Positions 57,107-64,000 of a stretch of DNA of 64,000 bases are shown one piece after another. This stretch comes from Limnanthes douglasii subsp. nivea. Lineage: Eukaryota; Streptophyta; Magnoliopsida; Brassicales; Limnanthaceae. The number at the start of each line of letters is the position of its first letter. Positions within the stretch are counted from its first letter, which is position 1. Under the pieces are notes generated by a model. The model did not search any database. It was given only the letters and a program-made list of their open reading frames with translations, and was not told the origin of the DNA. Location of the stretch: contig JAUPFV010000002.1 in NCBI GenBank assembly GCA_036936605.1, positions 218,103,546 through 218,167,545 on the forward strand. Direction: 5' to 3'. Position numbers and translations under genes: made by a program.

Positions 57107-57574
57107 ATGGGTGATTCAGGCTGGAACGTGCACGAAGATGCAAGCCTCCTACGCGCATTTGAGTTCATCAGAGGTACGATGCAAGAGGAGATTCCTAGTT
57201 TTGTCGATGCGGTTTTGTGCAGAATATTCTTCAACCACGGTAAGGAGGTATCGTGTCCAGGATGTTTAATGCCCCGACCACGCGGACGCGAAGAAGTCGC
57301 CGATAGGTTAGCTTATCTTAAAACAGTGACTATACATATCGAGTCACTTCCTTGGGAAGTCCGAAGCAAATTCCAATATGTATTCAACATGGGATTGCAA
57401 AGTACAATTACGCAGGAGATGGTGTCACATGCGATACAACGAACGGAGCAAGAAATAGCCGACGCAATAGCCAGCGCCGTTGAAACGTACTCAACTCCCG
57501 AAGGAAGTAGTGACGAAGAGGAATATTCATTTGAGAAACGCTTTGAGTATGGAATGAACTATCCGACTCCATAA
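57107..57574 (+). CDS. Small SANT/MYB-like protein 2 (155 aa)
   Basis: Intact frame from an ATG in context ACAATGGG. N-terminal GWNVHEDASLLRAFEFI (residues 5-21) resembles SANT helix 1 with its Trp. Residues about 39-46 read VLCRIFF. RPRGREEVADRLAYLK (about 61-76) resembles the recognition helix of RADIALIS-like proteins, followed by IESLPWEV. The C-terminal third is acidic (EGSSDEEEY). No transmembrane or signal segment. Likely a nuclear DNA- or protein-binding factor; inference from pattern only. It is a diverged tandem paralogue of the gene at 56278, which lacks the ~4-residue CPGC insert. The promoter has a TATA box and E2F sites. Confidence 0.72.
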   Translation: MGDSGWNVHEDASLLRAFEFIRGTMQEEIPSFVDAVLCRIFFNHGKEVSCPGCLMPRPRGREEVADRLAYLKTVTIHIESLPWEVRSKFQYVFNMGLQSTITQEMVSHAIQRTEQEIADAIASAVETYSTPEGSSDEEEYSFEKRFEYGMNYPTP

Positions 57575-57871
57575 AACTAAGTGTGCAATGCTAACTCAGG
57601 GTTAGCTTATCTATCATTTGTTTTAAGTTATTTTCTTATGTATTTCTAATTATGTAATGCTTTTGATTAGAGTTTAATGTTTTAATACAATCGACATATT
57701 AAGAAGTTTAAGTGTTATTGTTTTTAAGATAAACATCCAAACAAAAAACATCCAAAGTTTACATTCATTACAATCGTCTAGTTAATCTATTCTCGGTGTT
57801 CTCCCTCTTCTCCCCATCTCCTTAGACGCTATGTTAATCGAAAAACCTAACGACTTTCTGGTGGTTTTTAC
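57575..57871. other. Intergenic region between convergent genes
   Basis: 3' flanks of SANT-like gene 2 and of the possible minus-strand gene; AT-rich; no other feature seen. Confidence 0.5.
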
Positions 57872-58296
57872 TTACTCGGTCATCGAGTCTAAGCTATACT
57901 CGTTGTAAGTGGTGAAATGATGAGCGTAGTCCGAAACAAGTGAAATTTCACATTGTGTAACATCCTGCAATACATAAGAAGTAGTTAAACCAATTGAACC
58001 GGCATTCCGGATTAGTTAACGGGATTTCGCCATGAGTTTTGCGCCGGACATCTTCATTACGCCATACGTGTTCCGAAAGACAGGGTGGTCACGCCAACGG
58101 ATGGCGTGGGGATGATAACGTGCACCACACTCATGGCGTACGACCCACCAACCACGCCAATGCGTAACGACGAACACAAAAACGGGTTTTTCCAAAACAT
58201 CTGATTTTCGCAAAAATAAGAGGGGATTAAGCAATGTAACTCCTCGGCGTCCATAGTGCTCCGGATGGGAAGTGGTTCCGACTCTCCTCCGGCCAT
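57872..58296 (-). CDS. Possible small two-exon gene, function unknown
   Basis: On the minus strand an ATG at 58294-58296 opens MAGGESEP...MDAEELHCLIPSYF, a protein-like start. Unspliced, this frame is 79 codons and runs through the palindrome cluster. A strong splice acceptor (pyrimidine-rich, ending TATTGCAG) lies at 57965-57972 and opens a 30-codon frame, DVTQCEISLVSDYAHHFTTY and on, to a TAA at 57872-57874. A plausible gene is exon 1 from 58296 to an unidentified donor near 58180, an intron holding the palindromes, and exon 2 at 57872-57964. I do not recognise the product, and the donor is not determined. Confidence 0.35.
58049..58175. repeat. Second GC-rich palindrome cluster
   Basis: Contains the same core as the block at 55811: CACGCCA (58090-58096) paired with TGGCGTG (58102-58108), and further single ACGCCAT and ATGGCGTA half-sites at 58049-58055 and 58133-58140. 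Arms are shorter and more degenerate. Confidence 0.75.
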
Positions 58297-58853
58297 GTTT
58301 TGAAGGTTTGGAGGTTTTTTAAAAAATGGGTAAATGGGTTGTTGATTTTGGAGGTTTTAGGTAGTTTGGAGAAGATGATTATGGTGGATGTTTGAAATTG
58401 TGTTTGCAACTTCATGGAGTAGTTAGAAGTGCTCAATGGCGTGGGTTGTAATTAATTTGACTTTTAAAGGTTTTTTGGATTTTTTGCCTAATGTCAAATT
58501 TGTAAATATTGAAAAATAGAAACAAACGACTTCACGGAGTAGTTTTGGCTGTTTTTTTAGCAATTCCCAAAATAAAAATGTAGGGTAGAAAGTCTATACA
58601 GATTAAAAAAAAGAAAAAGATTGTAAAGGTGTTATGTCTTAATCCAATCAAGTTTTTTAATATTCTTCAATTAAATTACTTTGTTCGACAAACTATTGTT
58701 GAACATTCATGTGCCAAAAGATACAATATAAAACAAACTTATATTTAATGTAAAAAACTTCAACTAACAACGTACAGACTCTTCTTATCTAGCTTGGATA
58801 GTAGACCATAACACACCCTTCCTTATTTAGCTGAAATAAAAACACATCCTTTT
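58297..58853. other. Intergenic region downstream of the P450
   Basis: Upstream of the possible minus-strand gene and downstream of the P450. Part of it (58568-58700) is repeated at 496-620. No gene recognised. Confidence 0.55.
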
Positions 58854-60482
58854 TTAAATACGGTTGATTTTAGCCGCTAACGGATGCTTCATTTGAAGAA
58901 AGACACTTGCTTTATAGGTAACTGGATGATGATCTTTGATAATATGAACTTGGAAATTGGAAAGTACGGTTCCCACAATGGTCTTCATGAGAGTAAATGC
59001 AAAATCTTTTCCTGGGCAAATCCGAGGACCAGTGCTGAACGCATAGAACTTATTTGTCGGTTCGTATTTGATCTTTCCATCTTTTGTGATCCATCTTTCT
59101 GGCTTGTAAACATGGCTGTCATGTCCCCAGACCGATCTCATCCTCCCCATGGCATAACCTGCATTAGAATATCAAAGAGGAGTAACATGATTATTATTAA
59201 TTAGCACTTATAAGATATTACAATAAATAGAATTCTTATATTCCCAACAATAATAGAAACTCATAAACGTCAACGACAGATAAGAAAAATAAATAAATAG
59301 AATTTATATCTAACAACCTGAGATGATGACCATAGTATTTTTAGTGACCTTATGTCCAGACGGGAGAGTGTCAGATTGAGTCGGCATCCTTATATTAAAT
59401 GGAGCAGCTGGATATAACCTAAGGGTTTCGAGCAAAGCTGCTTGTAGGTAGACCAACTTACCAAGCTCTTCAACATTTGTATATGTCGATATGTTTGAAA
59501 GTTCTTCTCTTATTTTGCTCTCAATAAGTGGATTATTGGAGAGCATCCAGAAAAACCAAGCGAGTGAGGAAACCGTGGTGTCTGATATGGCCATTACTAA
59601 TCCTATAACATCATCTCTAATCGATTTGTAAGTATGAGGTCCGGGTCCATAGATTGGATGATCCGTTAAGCTAAGTTCCAACAGATTGAAACCAACATCA
59701 GATCCAGTTTCGTACGTATTAAGATTATCTCGTTTAGCTGATATATATTCTTCGAAGATTTTGTCCAAAGTATTCCAAGCCCTTTCCAACTTGTTTTCTT
59801 TGCCAATTCGTAGCCACCGCTGTAGCTTCCAAATACTTTCAGGGATCCAATATCGTACGAGAATTGCTTCTGCAGCATCATCTAGTTTTTCCAGAAACGG
59901 AGGCCTTGGGATCCCAAGTCCAAGTGAATTTGATTCATGGCCAGCGATTATGTCGCAAGCAATGTCAAAAACAAGCCTATGAAACACATCTTGCAAGTCC
60001 ACCACTAGTTCTTTTTTGCAAACCTGGTCAAGAAATGAAACTAACGATTCTGAAATGACTCGTAGGGATATCCTCGAAATTCTTCGGTTGAATTCTTGAT
60101 GACTTACAAAACTGCGAATTCTTTTTCTTTTGGAGTGCCATTCATCAGAATCTGAATTGAACACAAAGTTTCCAAAAATATCAAATCTTTTTCTCCACTC
60201 CTCTCCTTTATGGTAGGATGAGAAGTTTGAGCTCATCACGTATTGGACGTTTGAAGGATCGCTCGTAAACAACATGTCAGTGGCTAAAGATTTGCCTACA
60301 ATTGTCCCTCCGCTTGCTTCAAGAACTTCATAAATCTTGTCATTCATGCGGTCTAAGTTAAAGAGAATTGTAGGTAAAACTCCGACCAGCGGAAACTCCC
60401 ACACAACAAAACCTCCTTTTATATGCTTGTAGTTGATACTAAGAAGCCACAATAAGGCTGCTGAGATTATGAATATAATCAT
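58854..60482 (-). CDS. Cytochrome P450, CYP96-like, two exons, intact
   Basis: Exon 1 is 60482-59318, exon 2 is 59158-58854, total 489 aa. The splice is TCAG|GTTGTT ... AATGCAG|GT and restores GYAMGRMRSVWG. N-terminal hydrophobic ER anchor (residues about 1-14). I-helix AISDTT (298-303; the usual Gly is Ile). ExxR: ETLR (352-355). PERW (408-411). Haem motif FSTGPRICPG with the Cys ligand at 436. Length, ETLRLYP..PFN and the FSTGPR loop fit the CYP86 clan, family CYP96. Known CYP96 members hydroxylate long-chain alkanes or fatty chains (for example mid-chain alkane hydroxylase), using NADPH-P450 reductase at the ER; the substrate here is unknown. A copia LTR ends 54 bp upstream of the ATG. A truncated paralogue is at 577-996. 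Confidence 0.93.
59159..59317 (-). other. Intron of the CYP96-like gene (159 bp)
   Basis: Starts GTTGTTAG and ends TAATGCAG on the minus strand, AT-rich; position between the conserved VI(I/S) block and the Y.(M/L)GRM block is as expected. Confidence 0.9.
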
Positions 60483-60536
60483 TTTATGTGAATTTCTGAA
60501 TCATATGTTGTTTGATGATAATCCTCGGGTGTATTC

Positions 60537-61041
60537 TGTTGGCGGAAAATATAAAACAACACTCTCTTTAAAACAAACAAACAACTTTGATATGGATAGA
60601 AAAGGAGAAATATTACAAGAACACTCTTACAACTCACATTAGAAGAGAAAATATTTTTCAAACACTCAAGAGAGCATTCTTGTCTCTCTTTTCTCTCACT
60701 CTAACTTTCTCTCTAACTTTTCTTCTTAGTGTGTTTGGTGATGCTCTAGATGGTGGGAGAGCTCCACTATTTATAGAACCATAGTGGAGACAAGGATCCA
60801 CCATCTAAGATCTTATGGATAGTTAAGCACTCAACCTTAAGTCTACACTCAAGGTAAAAGTGTTTCTTACACTCAACATCAAAGTGTATCTTGCACTCAA
60901 CCTAAACTACTAAATATTAATTTAAATGTTTCTAGAATATTCTTTCTATATGTGCCTTATTAAGTGGGTTGGACCCTTTGAGTGGGTTGGGCCCTTTAAG
61001 TGGGCTGGGCCCTTTAAGTGGATCAAGTTTATGATCCAACA
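60537..61041 (-). repeat. 3' LTR of E-4, abutting the P450 promoter
   Basis: 505 bp; on the minus strand TGTTGGATCATAAAC ... TTTTCCGCCAACA, with TG/CA ends. TATTC at 60532-60536 should be one copy of the target-site duplication. The LTR points in the same direction as the P450. It contains a short tandem repeat of CACTTAAAGGGCCCA near its start. Confidence 0.92.
60767..60776 (-). promoter_or_regulatory. TATA box within the E-4 LTR
   Basis: CTATAAATAG on the minus strand, about 285 bp upstream of the P450 ATG. Transcription from it would run out of the LTR into the P450. Confidence 0.7.
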
Positions 61042-64000
61042 CTCCCCCTTAAACTTGATCCCGTGACCCCTAGTAGTTTCCTTAATCGTTTGAAGTCTTT
61101 GCTTTTCAGTGGCTTGGTGAAAATATCAGCAGCTTGATCTTGTGTCTTCACATATTCTACTTGCACATCTTTTCTTGAAATACACTCCCTTATGTAGTGG
61201 TAGCGAACATCGATATGCTTGTTTCGATCATGAAATACTGGATTCTTGGCTAAGGCAATGGCTGACTTATTGTCGACATACACTTTAGTTGGCTCATTCT
61301 GTGTTAGGTCTATCTCCTTCAATATATTTCTAATCCAAATCGCATGACTAACACATGTAGTAGCAGCAACGTATTCCGCCTCACAAGTGGAAAACGTGAC
61401 AATCGGTTGTTTCTTTAACATCCACGTGAAAGAAATATTTCCCATAAAGAATACAAATCCAGTTGTACTCCTTCGATTGTCTATGTCTCCAGCCCAATCA
61501 CTATCGCTATACCTAACAAGTTTGTAATCATTAGAAATGGAATAGATTAATCCAAAATCAATTGTACCTTTCAGATAACGAAGGATTCTCTTTGCAGCTT
61601 TGAAATGAGTTGTTGTTGGAGATTCCATGTAGCGGCTAACCAATCCAACTACATGAAGAATGTCCGGTCTCGTGCAAGTTAGATAGCGTAGACTTCCTAC
61701 CAAACTTTTGAATAATGTCGGATCTACACTTTCTCCTTCTTCGTGTTTGGAAATTTTGACTCCAAACTCCATGGGTGTGCTTATCGGGCTACAGTTCTCC
61801 ATCTTAAACTTCTTCAGTATATCTTTGGCATAGTTTTCTTGTGAGATAAAAATTCCATCTTTGTGTTGCTTAACTTCAATGCCAAGGTAGTACGCCATGA
61901 GCCCCAAGTCTGTCATCTCGAATTCCTTCGTCATTACTTCCTTGAATTTATTGAACATACTTGGGCTGCTTCCGGTGAAGATCAAATCGTCCACGTAGAG
62001 ACACACAATCAAAATATCTCCATCTATGATCTTGGAGTATAGAGCGTGCTCGTACAGACATTTGTTGAATCCGTTCTCTTGGAAATACTTGTCGATTCTA
62101 CTGTTCCATGCCCTTGGTGCTTGTTTTAGCCCGTAAAGAGCCTTCTTTAGCTTCAACGCCTTATCTTCGTGACCTTTGACCTCTTAGCCTAATGGTTGTT
62201 GAATGTAGACTTCTTCTTCAAGGACGCCATTTAGAAATGCTTACTTTACATCCATTTGTTGTATCTTCCACTTGTTTTGAGCTGCCAAAGAAATTATTAG
62301 TCTAATAGTTTCCAATCGGGCAACGGGGGCGAATACCTCAACATAATCAATTCCCGCCTTTTGACTATAGCCTTTTGCAACAAGCCTCGCTTTGTGTTTT
62401 TCAATCTCCCCCTTTGCATTTCTCTTGGTTTTGTATAACCATCTGACGCCTATTGTCTTACACCCTTTGGGAAGTGAGGTGAGTTCCCATGTGTCATTCT
62501 TCTCGATAGCTCTAATTTCTTCATCCATCGTGTCTCTCCATTGTTTCTCTTGTGCAGCTTCTTGAAATGTCACTGGCTCACAATCAGTAAAGAGACAAAA
62601 TAGTGTAATGTTATCCATTGGTTCGGTTACCTCATAAATATCACTTAGGCTTCTTGTACGTTCCACTGCTCTCTCATTTTGACTACCATTTGACGATAAT
62701 GAAGGTAGCGAGTCTCCATGAGTAGTTGATGTTGGTGAGGCATGTTGGGTAGCAACATCTTCTGATTGCTCATTTGGTGTCTTCTCATCTTCTTCAATTT
62801 GGGGGGAAAATGTGAACTCATTTGTATGAGACCCAAAATCCCATTCGCCTTCTTCATCAACTATCACGTCTCGGCTTATCACAAACTTCTTGTTGTTTGG
62901 GTTGTATAACTTGTAGCCTTTGGAACTTGAGTCGTAACCGATGAAGATAAAACTCTTGCTTTTATCATCGAGTTTGGTTCGTTGTTCGTCTGGTACATGG
63001 ACATGAGCTACACTTCCAAATACTCTCAAGTGCGAAATTCCGGGATTTCTTCCACTCCACGCTTCTTGTGGTGTCTTTCCCCAAACACTTATTGTTGGAG
63101 ATCGGTTGGACAAGTAAACCGCACATGCCACTGCTTCCGCCCAAAAATCCTTAGGCAGTTTCTTACTTTTGAGCATGCTTCGCACCATATCAAGGATTGT
63201 TCTGTTCTTCCTTTCTGCCATGCCATTTTGTTGAGGTGATCTAGGAACTTTCAAGCGGCGACGAATTCCATGTGCTTCACAAAACTCTAGAAATTCATTG
63301 GATGTGAACTCCCCTCCTCGGTCAGATCTCATGGCTTTAATCTTATTTCCGCTTTCCTTTTCCACAACTGCTTTGAACTTTTTAAATACTCCAAAGACTT
63401 CGGATTTCTGTTTCAAGAAATATACCCACATTTTTCTTAAAAAATCATCAATGAAGAGAAGGAAGTAGTTACTTTTACCTAAAGAGCTCGGCTTGATTGG
63501 ACCACACACATCGGTATGAATAAGCTCGAGAGGTTTATTGGCTCTTGACTATGACTCCTTTGGAAAGCTTTTTCTGAATTACTTTCCAAGTAAACATCCT
63601 TCACATAGTTGGTCAGGATGATTGATGCATGATAACCCTCTCACCATTTCCTTCTTGGACAATAACTCTAAACTTGTAAAGTTTAGATGCCCAAATCGAA
63701 CATGCCATAGCCACAATGAATCTTTGTAACACGCCTTAAGACACTTTGCAACATCATTTTGAATATTCAAAGGAAACATTCTATTCTTTGATATTTGGAC
63801 TTTAGCAATTAAGTCTCCTTTGTCGTCTCTTAGAAAAAGACTATAATTTTTCATATGAATATCATAGCCATTTTCTAGTAGTTGTCCCAAGCTTAAGATG
63901 TTGTTTTTCATGCTAGGTACGTAATAGACGTTTGAGATTATTTGGTGACTACCATCTTTTGCATGAATAAGAATGTTACCTTTTCCTTTCACCGATATAT
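61042..64000 (-). pseudogene. Copia element E-4, gag-pol (partial, broken by four stops)
   Basis: A single minus-strand frame enters the window at 64000. In order: protease tail, pre-integrase WHVRFGHLNF...CEGCLLGK (63579-63740), integrase with RSDRGGEF and [12 protein letters not shown] (63509-63000), RT with YVDDL (about 61993-62007) and RNase H to GSVGS at 61029. Four stops, all in this frame: 63579-63581, 63549-63551, 62241-62243 (inside VKSAFLNG) and 62184-62186. No frameshift is visible, so it is much younger than E-3. The end overlaps the purine tract (AAGGGGGAG) before the LTR. RT text (MTDLGLMAYYLGIEVKQ) resembles the Tork lineage. The 5' LTR lies beyond the window. Confidence 0.93.

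Overview
This window is nuclear DNA of a flowering plant, most likely a eudicot; I cannot name the species. The evidence is a plant cytochrome P450 with an intron, several Ty1/copia lineages, Ty3/gypsy relics, a plant L1-type LINE with an RNase H domain, a TRIM, and fragments of plant beta-adaptin and clathrin heavy chain. Most of the window is AT-rich and gene-poor. The only believable functional host genes are in the last 9 kb.

Layout. 0-1.4 kb: a broken CYP96-like P450 copy and a solo copia LTR. 2.0-2.9 kb: a MITE-like element. 4.7-7.5 kb: two adjacent copies of a ~1.65 kb repeat, called S here. 7.5-20.1 kb: copy A of a large direct segmental duplication. It carries a minisatellite, a non-autonomous copia-type element (E-C), gypsy gag debris, and a 5.6 kb copia element (E-1) nested in an older inverted copia gag. 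20.7-25.5 kb: a young copia element (E-2) with apparently identical 266-bp LTRs, a tRNA-Met primer site, and a complete gag-pol frame broken by one TGA. 26.6-29.5 kb: a decayed copia (E-3). 30-33.8 kb: repeats and a gypsy protease-RT relic. 34-37.9 kb: host gene fragments (beta-adaptin, clathrin heavy chain, one unidentified) cut by an AT-rich insertion and a 486-bp TRIM. 39.6-46.8 kb: LINE pieces and a third S repeat. 46.8-55.8 kb: copy B of the duplication, in which E-1 has lost 2.8 kb. 55.8-60.5 kb: a gene island. It starts with a 308-bp block of nested GC-rich palindromes exactly at the duplication edge, followed by two tandem SANT/MYB-like small genes, a possible small minus-strand gene with a second palindrome cluster, and an intact two-exon CYP96-like P450. 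60.5-64 kb: a copia element (E-4) on the minus strand. Its 3' LTR ends 54 bp upstream of the P450 start codon.

How the parts relate. Both copies of E-1 share the target-site duplication CAATA and the same flanks, so the segmental duplication came after that insertion. Later decay differs between copies. The P450 at 59-60 kb and the broken copy at 0.5-1 kb are paralogues; the broken one keeps the promoter sequence as it was before E-4 inserted. The second SANT-like gene has a TATA box and four E2F-type sites in its promoter, which predicts S-phase expression.

All calls come from reading the sequence and the translations; no database search was run. Boundaries of degenerate repeats are approximate.
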